A DNA stretch of 38,471 nt from Accumulibacter sp. (lineage in GTDB: Bacteria > Pseudomonadota > Gammaproteobacteria > Burkholderiales > Rhodocyclaceae). Below the pieces are notes generated by a model. It did no database searches. It saw nothing but the letters and a program-made list of their open reading frames with translations, and was not told where the DNA came from. The DNA lies in assembly GCF_016789985.1 (NCBI RefSeq), contig NZ_JAEUOL010000008.1, forward strand, positions 1 to 38,471, in the 5' to 3' direction. The translations under genes and the position numbers were made by a program. Within the stretch, counting starts at the first letter, position 1; the number at the start of each line of letters is the position of its first letter. Of the stretch, positions 1-7,375 are shown one piece after another.

Positions 1-59
1 AAAGGAGGGATACCAAGCGCAGCACGCTCGGCAACATGGGCACGGTACGATTCCAGCAC
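1..59 (-). CDS. acnB: Aconitate hydratase B, N-terminal fragment
   Basis: Read on the minus strand, a GTG at 59-57 opens a frame that begins (M)LESYRAHVAERAALGIPP and runs off the left edge. This matches the start of AcnB, whose E. coli form begins MLEEYRKHVAERAAEGIAP. AcnB interconverts citrate and isocitrate in the cytoplasmic TCA cycle with a [4Fe-4S] cluster. An AAAGGA Shine-Dalgarno lies at 72-67, seven bases before the start, which supports the GTG. Only 19 codons are visible, so the catalytic parts cannot be judged. The gene diverges from the miaB operon. Confidence 0.85.
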   Translation of the reverse strand, partial: MLESYRAHVAERAALGIPP

Positions 60-81
60 GGCGACGTCCTTTCTCAAAGGT

Positions 82-109
82 AGTACAGCAGCGAAAGCAA
101 CATTGTACT
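82..109. promoter_or_regulatory. Inverted repeat overlapping the acnB -10 region
   Basis: The arms AGTACA (82-87) and TGTACT (104-109) form a perfect dyad with a 16-base spacer, so the half-sites sit about two helical turns apart. On the minus strand a TACAAT -10-like hexamer (107-102) lies in the right arm and faces acnB. This layout fits an operator for a dimeric regulator of acnB. No convincing -35 was found, and the regulator is unknown. Confidence 0.4.
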
Positions 110-173
110 GCAAGGGTGCCGGGCCGGCAGCCGCAAGCCGGTGCCCGACAAGCAGCGGTCTGAACCGGAAGAG

Positions 174-203
174 CTGACATTGGCCGGCCCGCTTGTCTAT
201 AAT
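174..203 (+). promoter_or_regulatory. Sigma70-type promoter before the miaB operon
   Basis: CTGACA (174-179, five of six matches to TTGACA) and a perfect TATAAT (198-203) are separated by 18 bases. The expected transcription start falls at about 210, which is the A of the ATG of the next gene, so the first transcript would have essentially no leader. Confidence 0.7.
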
Positions 204-209
204 GCAGCG

Positions 210-566
210 ATGGATATCCCCACCAGCATTCTGTATTCCGTGATCAGCGCCATTGCCGAAGCGGCATTGACGCCGGCGCCCGAACCGCAGATCGTGCACG
301 AAGCGGCGGCGCTGCCGCGTGCACTGCCTGAAGAAGCCCGCCAAGGCTTGATGCAACCGCCCGCCGGAGACGGTTTTCTGACGATCAATGGGCAGCAATG
401 GCCACTCGCTCCGGCGGCCCAGTTCCGCAACCGGCAGAACCTGATCGTCATGCCGATGCGGATTCAAAGCCCGGTCGAGGTGGTCTATCTCACCAACGGC
501 GACGGCGCGATTCATCGCGTCTGGATGCTGACCCCAGGCGAAGCAGCCGTGTCGCGCCCACGTTAG
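210..566 (+). CDS. Uncharacterised 118-residue protein, first gene of the miaB operon
   Basis: I do not recognise this family. The frame is open from an ATG at 141, but the perfect -10 box at 198-203 lies inside that longer version, so ATG 210 ([11 protein letters not shown]...) is the better start. There is no Shine-Dalgarno before it, and the promoter places the transcription start at or next to this ATG, which suggests a leaderless mRNA. The protein has a short hydrophobic/amphipathic N-terminus, an Ala/Pro/Glu-rich middle and a C-terminal part with alternating hydrophobics ([19 protein letters not shown]) that may form a small beta fold. There is no signal peptide or cysteine pair. It ends 17 bases before miaB and is probably cotranscribed with it. 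The coding call rests on frame length, codon use and the promoter. Confidence 0.6.
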   Translation: MDIPTSILYSVISAIAEAALTPAPEPQIVHEAAALPRALPEEARQGLMQPPAGDGFLTINGQQWPLAPAAQFRNRQNLIVMPMRIQSPVEVVYLTNGDGAIHRVWMLTPGEAAVSRPR

Positions 567-583
567 ATCAAATCAGACAAGCA

Positions 584-1933
584 ATGGCCAAAAAACTGTT
601 CATCCGCACCTTCGGGTGCCAGATGAACGAGTACGATTCGGACAAGATGGCCGACGTGCTCGCTGCATCCGAAGAAATCGTCAAGACCGAAACGCCCGAC
701 GACGCCGATATCATCCTGTTCAACACCTGCTCGGTGCGCGAAAAGGCACAGGAACGCGTTTTCCACGACCTCGGCCGGGTCCGCCAGATGAAGCTCGCCA
801 GGCCCGATCTGGTGATCGGTGTCGGCGGCTGCGTGGCAAGCCAGGAAGGCGCGGCGATCATTGCCAGGGCACCCTACGTCGATGTCGTCTTCGGCCCCCA
901 GACCCTGCACCGGCTGCCGCAACTGATCGCCGAGCGCCGTCGCCTGGGCAAGTCGCAGGTCGATATCTCCTTCCCCGAGATCGAGAAATTCGACCATCTG
1001 CCACCGGCCCGCGTCGAGGGTGCCGCCGCTTTCGTCTCGATCATGGAAGGTTGCAGCAAGTTCTGCTCCTTCTGCATCGTCCCCTACACCCGCGGCGCGG
1101 AAGTCTCGCGCCCGTTCGACGACGTACTGACCGAAGTTGCCGATCTGGCGGCGCAGGGCGTCAGGGAAGTGACGCTGCTCGGGCAGAACGTCAACGCCTA
1201 CCGCGGCGCGCTGGCCGGCCGCGGTCAGGCGCTGACCGGGGAGACGGCCGCCGATCTGGCGCTGCTGATCGAATACATTGCCGAGTTCCCCGGAATCGAG
1301 CGCATCCGTTACACCACCTCGCATCCGCGTGAGGTGTCGGCACGGCTGATCGACGTCTATGCCCGGGTGCCCAAGCTCGTCTCGCACCTGCACCTACCGC
1401 TCCAGTCCGGCTCCGACCGCGTACTGGCGGCGATGAAGCGCGGCTACACGGCGCTCGAGTACAAGAGCCTGGTGCGCAAGCTGCGGGCCGCCCGCCCCGA
1501 CCTGTCGCTCTCCTCGGACTTCATCATCGGCTTTCCTGGCGAAAGCGACAGCGATTTCGAAAAGACGATGAAGCTGATCGACGAAATCGGCTTCGATGCC
1601 TCCTTCTCGTTCATCTACAGTGCGCGGCCGGGCACCCCGGCCGCCGAACTGGCCGACGACACGCCGCAGCCGGTCAAGCTCGCACGCCTGTTGCGCCTGC
1701 AGAAGCGCATCGACGAACTGGCGCAGGAGGTGTCGCAGGCAATGGTCGGCAGCGTGCAACGCGTACTGGTCGAAGGCGTCTCGAAAAAGGACCGCAACGA
1801 ACTGGCCGGCCGCACCGACAACAACCGCGTGGTCAATTTTGCCGGCGATGCCAGTGCGATGCTCGACCGCTTCCTCGACGTGCGCATCACCGCCGCCATG
1901 CCGCACTCACTACGTGGCGAGCTCGCCAACTGA
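584..1933 (+). CDS. miaB: tRNA-2-methylthio-N6-dimethylallyladenosine synthase MiaB
   Basis: This radical-SAM methylthiotransferase converts i6A37 to ms2i6A37 in tRNAs reading UNN codons. The 449 residues match the usual family length. The N-terminal UPF0004 domain carries its three cluster cysteines at C12, C49 and C83. The radical-SAM domain has the CxxxCxxC motif at C157, C161 and C164 (CSKFCSFC), followed by the VPYTRG segment. The C-terminal part (about 380-449) is the TRAM RNA-binding domain. The frame extends upstream of ATG 584, but [15 protein letters not shown] is the family start. The gene is followed by ybeZ after six bases, the conserved proteobacterial order. Confidence 0.97.
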   Translation: MAKKLFIRTFGCQMNEYDSDKMADVLAASEEIVKTETPDDADIILFNTCSVREKAQERVFHDLGRVRQMKLARPDLVIGVGGCVASQEGAAIIARAPYVDVVFGPQTLHRLPQLIAERRRLGKSQVDISFPEIEKFDHLPPARVEGAAAFVSIMEGCSKFCSFCIVPYTRGAEVSRPFDDVLTEVADLAAQGVREVTLLGQNVNAYRGALAGRGQALTGETAADLALLIEYIAEFPGIERIRYTTSHPREVSARLIDVYARVPKLVSHLHLPLQSGSDRVLAAMKRGYTALEYKSLVRKLRAARPDLSLSSDFIIGFPGESDSDFEKTMKLIDEIGFDASFSFIYSARPGTPAAELADDTPQPVKLARLLRLQKRIDELAQEVSQAMVGSVQRVLVEGVSKKDRNELAGRTDNNRVVNFAGDASAMLDRFLDVRITAAMPHSLRGELAN

Positions 1934-1939
1934 CACCCG

Positions 1940-2965
1940 ATGCCTGTGAATTCAAACGCTACCAAGAGCCGAGCCACCGAACTGCTGCTCTCGCCGATCA
2001 ACAACAAGCAACTCGCCAATCTCTGTGGCGCCCTGGACGAAAACCTGCGCCAGATCGAGACCGCCCTCGATGTATCGATCGCCCGCCGGGGCGAACGTTT
2101 CACGCTGCGCGGCGAAGCCGCGCAGACTGCACGCGCCAGCGAAGCACTGCAGCAGTTCTACGCGCAGGCCAAGGATACGCTGTCGGTTGACGAGATCCAG
2201 CTCGGCCTGATCGAGCTGCTCAACCGACCGGTGCGCAACATCTCGTCCGGCGGCGGCGTCGCGCCGGCCCTGATGACCCGCAAGAGCGAATTGCACGGCC
2301 GCACGCCGCGGCAGATCGAATACCTGAAGAAAATCCAGGAACACGACATCACGTTCGGCACCGGTCCGGCCGGTACCGGCAAGACCTATCTCGCCGTCGC
2401 CTCCGCGGTCGACGCCTTCGAGCGCGAACTGGTGCAGCGTATCGTGCTCACACGGCCGGCCGTCGAGGCGGGCGAACGCCTCGGCTTCCTGCCCGGCGAC
2501 CTGGCACAGAAGGTCGATCCCTATCTGCGCCCACTGTACGACGCGCTCTACGACCTGATGGGCTTCGAGCGCGTCGGCAAGCTGTTCGAACGCGGCTCTA
2601 TCGAGATTGCTCCGCTGGCTTACATGCGCGGGCGCACCCTCAACCACGCCTTCATCATTCTCGACGAGGCACAGAACACCACCCCCGAGCAGATGAAGAT
2701 GTTCCTGACGCGCATCGGCATCGGCGCCAAAGCCGTGGTCACCGGCGACGTGACGCAGATCGACCTGCAGCGCGGCCAGAAAAGCGGCCTGATCGAAGCG
2801 CGCCAGATCCTGCGGGAAGTCCGCGGCATCGCATTCACCGAATTCCTGAAGGAAGACGTGGTCCGCCACCCGCTGGTGGCGCGCATCGTCTCGGCCTACG
2901 AGGCACACACCGCGGCACTCGAGGCCGGGTCAGCCGCAACGGCGGGCAATGGCGAAAAAAAGTGA
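1940..2965 (+). CDS. ybeZ: PhoH-family ATPase YbeZ
   Basis: This is a PhoH-like P-loop NTPase of 341 residues, linked by family knowledge to RNA metabolism and ribosome maturation together with YbeY. An N-terminal KH-like region (about 15-80) precedes the ATPase domain. Walker A is GPAGTGKT at 142-149 and Walker B is FIILDEAQ, followed by the conserved TGDVTQIDL segment. The start is six bases after the miaB stop. The 3' end overlaps ybeY by 17 bases in another frame, so the two are probably translationally coupled. Confidence 0.95.
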   Translation: MPVNSNATKSRATELLLSPINNKQLANLCGALDENLRQIETALDVSIARRGERFTLRGEAAQTARASEALQQFYAQAKDTLSVDEIQLGLIELLNRPVRNISSGGGVAPALMTRKSELHGRTPRQIEYLKKIQEHDITFGTGPAGTGKTYLAVASAVDAFERELVQRIVLTRPAVEAGERLGFLPGDLAQKVDPYLRPLYDALYDLMGFERVGKLFERGSIEIAPLAYMRGRTLNHAFIILDEAQNTTPEQMKMFLTRIGIGAKAVVTGDVTQIDLQRGQKSGLIEARQILREVRGIAFTEFLKEDVVRHPLVARIVSAYEAHTAALEAGSAATAGNGEKK

Positions 2966-3416
2966 GCGCTGGCAGCTTGCCGTGCAGTACGCCGGCCGGC
3001 CGGCCGGCCGGCCGGCCAAGCGCGAGGTGCGTCGCTGGGTACGCGCCGCCTTGCCGGCAAAGGGCAAGACCGGCGGACGGATCACCGTGCGTTTCGTCGA
3101 CGCCGAAGAAGGACTCCGCCTCAACAGCAGCTATCGCGGCAAGGAGCGGGCGACCAACGTCCTCTCGTTCTCCTACGAAGTCAGGCCGCGCATCTGCGGC
3201 GACCTGGTTCTCTGCGCACCGGTGGTCGAGCGCGAGGCCAGCGAGCAGGGCAAATCGCTCAGCGCGCATTACGCCCATCTGATCGTGCATGGCCTGCTGC
3301 ATCTGCAGGCCTACGACCACGAGGCGGACGAACGGCAGGCAGCTGAAATGGAAGCCGAGGAGCGCCGGATTCTCGCCGCCCTGGGTTATCCGGACCCCTA
3401 TCGCGACGAGGGATGA
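2949..3416 (+). CDS. ybeY: Endoribonuclease YbeY
   Basis: YbeY is a zinc-dependent endoribonuclease involved in 16S rRNA 3' maturation and 70S quality control. The 155-residue protein carries the zinc motif [15 protein letters not shown] near residues 114-128 with three histidines, and the conserved [12 protein letters not shown] and ATNVLSF segments. The start ATG 2949 lies inside the ybeZ 3' end. Residues 14-23 read [10 protein letters not shown] and are encoded by a GCCG tandem repeat, whereas homologues have non-repetitive residues here, so the repeat looks like a local expansion. Loss or gain of a unit would shift the frame before the catalytic domain. Confidence 0.95.
   Translation: MAKKSERWQLAVQYAGRPAGRPAKREVRRWVRAALPAKGKTGGRITVRFVDAEEGLRLNSSYRGKERATNVLSFSYEVRPRICGDLVLCAPVVEREASEQGKSLSAHYAHLIVHGLLHLQAYDHEADERQAAEMEAEERRILAALGYPDPYRDEG
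2991..3017 (+). repeat. GCCG tetranucleotide tandem repeat inside ybeY
   Basis: Twenty-seven bases consist of 6.75 uninterrupted GCCG units. The tract sits after codon 14 of ybeY and downstream of the ybeZ stop, so only the ybeY frame is exposed to slippage. Four is not a multiple of three, so a one-unit change would truncate YbeY. Confidence 0.9.
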
Positions 3417-3490
3417 AGCGTCAGCGGCGCTGACCGCGCAAGAGCGGACGCGTCGCCGCCATTGACGCATCATTCCTCACCGAGGTCAAC

Positions 3491-4345
3491 ATGGACAAGG
3501 ACAACACCGGCAGCACAGGCAACAAGCCCGGTCTTCTCGAACGGATCTCTGCGTTCCTCGTGCACGAACCCGAGGACCGCGAACAGCTCATGCAACTGCT
3601 GCACTCTGCGCATCAGCGCGCGCTGCTCGATGCCGATGCCCTGAGCATCATCGAGGGCGCGCTCGCCGCATCGGAGGTGCGCGTGCGCGACGTCATGGTG
3701 CCACGTATGCTGATGGAAGTGGTTGATGCCAACGATTCGTTCGACGAGGTGATCGGGCGGGTCAACAGGACTGCCCATTCGCGCTTCCCGGTAATCAACG
3801 ACAGTGCCGACAACGTGATCGGCATCCTGCTCGCCAAGGACCTGTTGCGCGTCGCGCGCGACGCCCCCTTCACGCTGCGCGACTGGATTCGCCCGGCGGT
3901 GTTCATCCCAGAGTTCAAACGCCTCGATGTGCTGCTGCGCGAATTTCGCGTCTCGCGCAATCACATGGCGATCGTCATCGACGAATACGCCGGCATCGCC
4001 GGCCTGATCACCATCGAGGACGTACTGGAGCAGATCGTCGGCGAAATCGAGGACGAGTACGATTTCGACGAAGCCGACGACAACATCCAGCTCGACCAGA
4101 ACGGGCAGTACCGCGTCAAGGCGCACACCCCGGTGGCGGATTTCAACGCCGCTTTCGGCAGCAGTTTCAGTGACGAGAGCTTCCAGACCATCGGTGGACT
4201 GATTCTCCACCACTTCGGCCGGCTGCCGCAGTTCAACGAAACGGTCACCATCGACGGGCTCACTTTCCAGGTCCTGCGCGCCGACAACCGCCGCATCTAC
4301 ACCCTGGTGGTCGTGCGGCCAGAACAGGCAGGCACGCCTGAATAA
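3491..4345 (+). CDS. corC: CorC/YbeX family CBS-domain protein
   Basis: This 284-residue cytoplasmic protein belongs to the CorC/YbeX family, associated with magnesium/cobalt efflux and, through its operon partners, with ribosome homeostasis. After a short N-terminal segment come two CBS domains (about 65-190), beginning with the conserved RVRDVMVPRMLM and containing IDEYAGIAGLITIEDVLEQI. The C-terminal CorC_HlyC (TerC-associated) domain spans roughly 205-280. There is no transmembrane segment, as expected for the short CorC type. It lies 74 bases after ybeY; a small dyad at 3420-3434 falls in that gap. Its last eight bases overlap the proposed start of lnt. Confidence 0.94.
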   Translation: MDKDNTGSTGNKPGLLERISAFLVHEPEDREQLMQLLHSAHQRALLDADALSIIEGALAASEVRVRDVMVPRMLMEVVDANDSFDEVIGRVNRTAHSRFPVINDSADNVIGILLAKDLLRVARDAPFTLRDWIRPAVFIPEFKRLDVLLREFRVSRNHMAIVIDEYAGIAGLITIEDVLEQIVGEIEDEYDFDEADDNIQLDQNGQYRVKAHTPVADFNAAFGSSFSDESFQTIGGLILHHFGRLPQFNETVTIDGLTFQVLRADNRRIYTLVVVRPEQAGTPE

Positions 4346-5876
4346 GAACACGGGCGGGCGCTGCCTGGCCGCTTTCGTTCTCGGCGCCACGGGAGTCGCG
4401 GCCTTCGCGCCGCTCGGCTGGTTTGCCCTCAACTGGCTGAGCCTCGGCGGGCTGTTCGCCCTGCTCGTTGCCGAAGTCGACGGCGCGCGGCGCCCGTGCC
4501 AAGGTGCGCTGCTCGCCGCCAGTCATGGCTTCGGTTTCTTCCTGGCCGGTGTCTCCTGGATCTACGTCAGTCTCAGCATTTTCGGCGGCATGCCGGCGGC
4601 GCTGGCCGGCTTGGCGACCTTGCTCTTCTGTGCCGTCCTGGCGCTTCATGTCGCGCTGCTCGGGGCATTGTTCGTCCACCTGGCGACCGGCGGCTGGCTG
4701 CGCCGGGCACTGCTCTTCGCCGCCCTGTGGGTGCTTGTCGAGTGGCTGCGCAGTTGGCTGTTCACCGGTTTCCCCTGGCTTTCCGCCGGCTATTCGCAGA
4801 CCCCGCCAAGCCCGTTGGCCGGCTATGCCCCCCTGCTCGGAGTGCACGGCGTTTCCCTGTTCTCGGCGCTGGCTGGCGCACTCGGCTTCGCAGTGCTCAG
4901 GCGCTGGTTGTCGACCGAAGCGTGCCGGGCGCGCGGCTGGCTGCGCTGGTGCCCAGCACTGCCCACCCTGGCTATCGCCCTGACCCTGGCGACCGGCCAC
5001 CTGTTGCGCGAGCTGCGCTGGACCCAGGCGACCGGCGAGCCGCTGACGGTCGCCCTGCTGCAAGGCAACGTCGCGCAGGAGATAAAATGGCGACCCGAAC
5101 GCTTCGCTGAATCGCTGCGCACCTACCACCGCCTGGCACTCGACCATCCGGCGCAACTGACGGTCCTGCCCGAAACCGCCCTGCCCTCTTTCCTGGACCA
5201 GGTTCCGGTCGACTACCTCGACGCGCTGCAGGCGCTTGCCTTGCGCCAACAGGGCGACCTGCTGCTGGGAGTCGCCGTCGGTGACGGCCGGCAGTACTTC
5301 AATGCCGCGCTGAGCCTCGGCGCATCGGGACAGCAGCGCTACAGCAAGGTGCACCTGGTACCCTTCGGCGAATTCGTCCCGTCGGGCTTTGCCTGGTTCA
5401 TGGCGATGGCCAACATCCCGATGTCCGACTTCAGCCCCGGCGCGCCCGGCCAGCCGCCGCTGCGCCTCGCCGGCCAGCAGGTGGCGGTGAACATCTGCTA
5501 CGAAGACGCCTTCGGCAACGAGATCAGTGCCAGCCTGCCGGGCGCCACGCTGCTGGCAAACATTTCCAACGTCGCCTGGTTCGGCGATTCGCTGGCACCC
5601 GCGCAACACCTGCAGATCGCCCAGATGCGCGCCCTGGAAACGGGCCGCATGATGCTGCGCGCGACCAATACCGGCATGACCGCCATCGTCGATGTCGACG
5701 GCCGCGTGCGCTCGGTGCTGCCACCCTTCAGGCGCGGCGCACTGCTCGGCGAAGTCCGCGGTCATACCGGGGCAACCCCATACGTGCGCTGGGGCAACTG
5801 GCCGGTCGTCGCTCTCGCACTCCTGCTCATCGCCTTGCACATGCGACGCGGGGTAGCCTTGCGCCACCCTGCCTGA
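4338..5876 (+). CDS. lnt: Apolipoprotein N-acyltransferase Lnt
   Basis: Lnt adds the third acyl chain to lipoproteins at the outer face of the inner membrane. Several N-terminal membrane helices (about 10-210) precede a nitrilase-type domain. The catalytic triad is visible as E279 (LPETALP), K337 (KVHLVPFGEFVP) and C387 (NICYEDAFG). No ATG, GTG or TTG occurs in frame before the second membrane segment; the first ATG is at 4590 and would delete the helix with AAFAPLGWFAL. The best start is CTG 4338, which follows an AGG-rich stretch, overlaps the corC stop, gives 512 residues (the E. coli length) and puts the nucleophile at position 387 as in E. coli. The function is certain; the start is inferred. 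Confidence 0.9.
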   Translation: MNKNTGGRCLAAFVLGATGVAAFAPLGWFALNWLSLGGLFALLVAEVDGARRPCQGALLAASHGFGFFLAGVSWIYVSLSIFGGMPAALAGLATLLFCAVLALHVALLGALFVHLATGGWLRRALLFAALWVLVEWLRSWLFTGFPWLSAGYSQTPPSPLAGYAPLLGVHGVSLFSALAGALGFAVLRRWLSTEACRARGWLRWCPALPTLAIALTLATGHLLRELRWTQATGEPLTVALLQGNVAQEIKWRPERFAESLRTYHRLALDHPAQLTVLPETALPSFLDQVPVDYLDALQALALRQQGDLLLGVAVGDGRQYFNAALSLGASGQQRYSKVHLVPFGEFVPSGFAWFMAMANIPMSDFSPGAPGQPPLRLAGQQVAVNICYEDAFGNEISASLPGATLLANISNVAWFGDSLAPAQHLQIAQMRALETGRMMLRATNTGMTAIVDVDGRVRSVLPPFRRGALLGEVRGHTGATPYVRWGNWPVVALALLLIALHMRRGVALRHPA

Positions 5877-6040
5877 GGGCTGCTTCACCCGGTTCCCGGC
5901 CGTCGACTGCGCGGCGGAGAGCAGCGCACGGTGCCCGGTCGCAGCGGAATCAACACTTGACCCGCTGGGTACCACCAACCATGCTAACCCGGCATGCTGT
6001 TCGATGCACCGTTACTAAAAAACGCCAGGAGGAGACAATC

Positions 6041-6301
6041 ATGAAAAAAATGACCACCACTGTGGCTGCATGTGTCGCGCTACTCCCCGCACTCGCCTTG
6101 GCCCAGGCACTCGCCGAGAACAAGGATCAGTCGTGGAGCGCCGCCAACCCCGAAATGGTCCGGGTCATCAAGAAATACAACCCTGAACAGATGTTGGCCA
6201 TCGCCGCCTATCAGGCGAGCCTGACCACTCCCAGCACGATGCTGATGGCACACGGTTCGATGTGCAAGCCTCTCGCAACCAGGGACGGCAAGGTGAAGTA
6301 A
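6041..6301 (+). CDS. Small exported protein, 86 residues, unknown function
   Basis: I do not recognise this family. ATG 6041 follows a strong AGGAGGAG Shine-Dalgarno. The N-terminus is a classical signal peptide: MKKM, a hydrophobic core and a likely cleavage after ALALA near residue 21. The mature part is about 65 residues, contains one cysteine (HGSMCKPL) and has a helix-like centre (NPEMVRVIKKYNPEQML). It would be a small periplasmic protein. It stands alone between lnt and glyQ, with a hairpin downstream. A TTGACC at 5957 may be a -35 element, but no good -10 accompanies it. Confidence 0.75.
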   Translation: MKKMTTTVAACVALLPALALAQALAENKDQSWSAANPEMVRVIKKYNPEQMLAIAAYQASLTTPSTMLMAHGSMCKPLATRDGKVK

Positions 6302-6340
6302 GGAACCCGCCACAAGTGGTGCGCGCGCCGTGACACGCCA

Positions 6341-6362
6341 GTCGCCTGGGTAATCAGGCGAC
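6341..6362 (+). terminator. Stem-loop after the small exported protein
   Basis: GTCGCCTG (6341-6348) and CAGGCGAC (6355-6362) form a perfect eight-base stem with the loop GGTAAT. No T-run follows, so it is a factor-dependent terminator or transcript-end stabiliser at best. Confidence 0.4.
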
Positions 6363-6431
6363 CGGGCGCCCGCAACCGGTCGCCGGTCTCGCGCGTCGCC
6401 GAAGCAGGTTCTTGTTCGCCGAGAAACCAAG

Positions 6432-6437
6432 TAAAAT
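6432..6437 (+). promoter_or_regulatory. Possible -10 element for glyQS
   Basis: TAAAAT lies 31 bases before the glyQ ATG. The only -35 candidate, TTGTTC at 6412, is just 14 bases away, so the promoter call is weak. Confidence 0.3.
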
Positions 6438-6468
6438 CCGGGCTTCTCGTCCTGTCCGACCATCTCCC

Positions 6469-7374
6469 ATGCCTACCTTCCAGGAAGTGATTCTGCGTCT
6501 CCAGGATTTCTGGGACAAACAGGGGTGCGCACTGCTCCAGCCATACGACATCGAAGTCGGTGCCGGCACCTTCCACACTGCCACCTTTCTGCGCGCCATC
6601 GGACCCGAACCCTGGAACGCGGCCTACGTGCAGCCATCACGGCGGCCCAAGGACGGACGCTATGGCGAGAACCCCAACCGCCTGCAGCATTACTACCAGT
6701 ACCAGGTCGTGCTCAAACCCTCGCCAGCCAATATCCAGGACCTCTATCTCGACTCGCTGCGTGCGCTCGGCATAGACACCACCCAGCACGACATCCGCTT
6801 TGTCGAGGACGACTGGGAGAGTCCGACACTGGGCGCCTGGGGACTCGGCTGGGAGGTCTGGCTGGACGGCATGGAAGTGACCCAGTTCACCTATTTCCAG
6901 GAAGTCGGCTCGCTAGCCTGCAAACCGGTACTCGGCGAGATCACCTATGGCATCGAGCGCCTGGCGATGTACCTGCAGGGGGTGGAGAATGTCTTCGACC
7001 TGGTATGGGCCGAGGGACCGGGCTACCGGGTGACCTACGGCGACGTGTACCACCAGAACGAGGTCGAGCAATCGAAGTACAACTTTGAACACGCCAATGT
7101 CGAACTGCTCTTCCGCCACTTCGGCGAGCACGAGTCCGAAGCGCGGCGGCTGATCGCCGCCGGCCTCGCGCTACCGGGCTACGAAATGGTGATGAAGTGC
7201 TCGCATACCTTCAACCTGCTCGATGCCCGCGGCGCCATCTCGGTCACCGAGCGGGCGGCCTACATCGGCCGCGTACGCGCCCTGGCGCGCGAAGTCGCGC
7301 AGGCCTACCACGACTCCCGCCAGGCGCTCGGTTTCCCGATGTGCAAGGCGGGCACTGGCGGCGAGGTGGCATGA
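6469..7374 (+). CDS. glyQ: Glycyl-tRNA synthetase alpha subunit
   Basis: GlyQ is the catalytic alpha subunit of the bacterial alpha2beta2 glycyl-tRNA synthetase, which charges tRNA-Gly. The 301 residues match the family length, and the N-terminus [20 protein letters not shown] is canonical. Class II synthetase motifs are visible, including [38 protein letters not shown] and [13 protein letters not shown]. The frame is open further upstream, but ATG 6469 is the family start. Only one base separates its stop from the glyS start. Confidence 0.97.
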   Translation: MPTFQEVILRLQDFWDKQGCALLQPYDIEVGAGTFHTATFLRAIGPEPWNAAYVQPSRRPKDGRYGENPNRLQHYYQYQVVLKPSPANIQDLYLDSLRALGIDTTQHDIRFVEDDWESPTLGAWGLGWEVWLDGMEVTQFTYFQEVGSLACKPVLGEITYGIERLAMYLQGVENVFDLVWAEGPGYRVTYGDVYHQNEVEQSKYNFEHANVELLFRHFGEHESEARRLIAAGLALPGYEMVMKCSHTFNLLDARGAISVTERAAYIGRVRALAREVAQAYHDSRQALGFPMCKAGTGGEVA

Positions 7375-7375
7375 G

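Noticed and set aside
2991..3017. Short repeat considered as part of a CRISPR array or a DNA uptake sequence
   Set aside because: It is a simple four-base tandem repeat without spacers, inside a conserved gene.
3420..3434. GTCAGC-GGC-GCTGAC hairpin between ybeY and corC
   Set aside because: The stem has only six pairs and no T-run, and it lies inside what looks like one operon, so I did not call a terminator.
4260..5978. Long open frame on the minus strand opposite lnt (572 codons)
   Set aside because: It is the low-stop antisense shadow of a GC-rich gene; its Gln/Arg/Gly-rich product matches no domain, while lnt has its full catalytic triad.
5957..5988. TTGACC and a downstream GCTAAC as a promoter for the small exported protein
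   Set aside because: The spacing (20 bases) and the -10 match are too poor to call.
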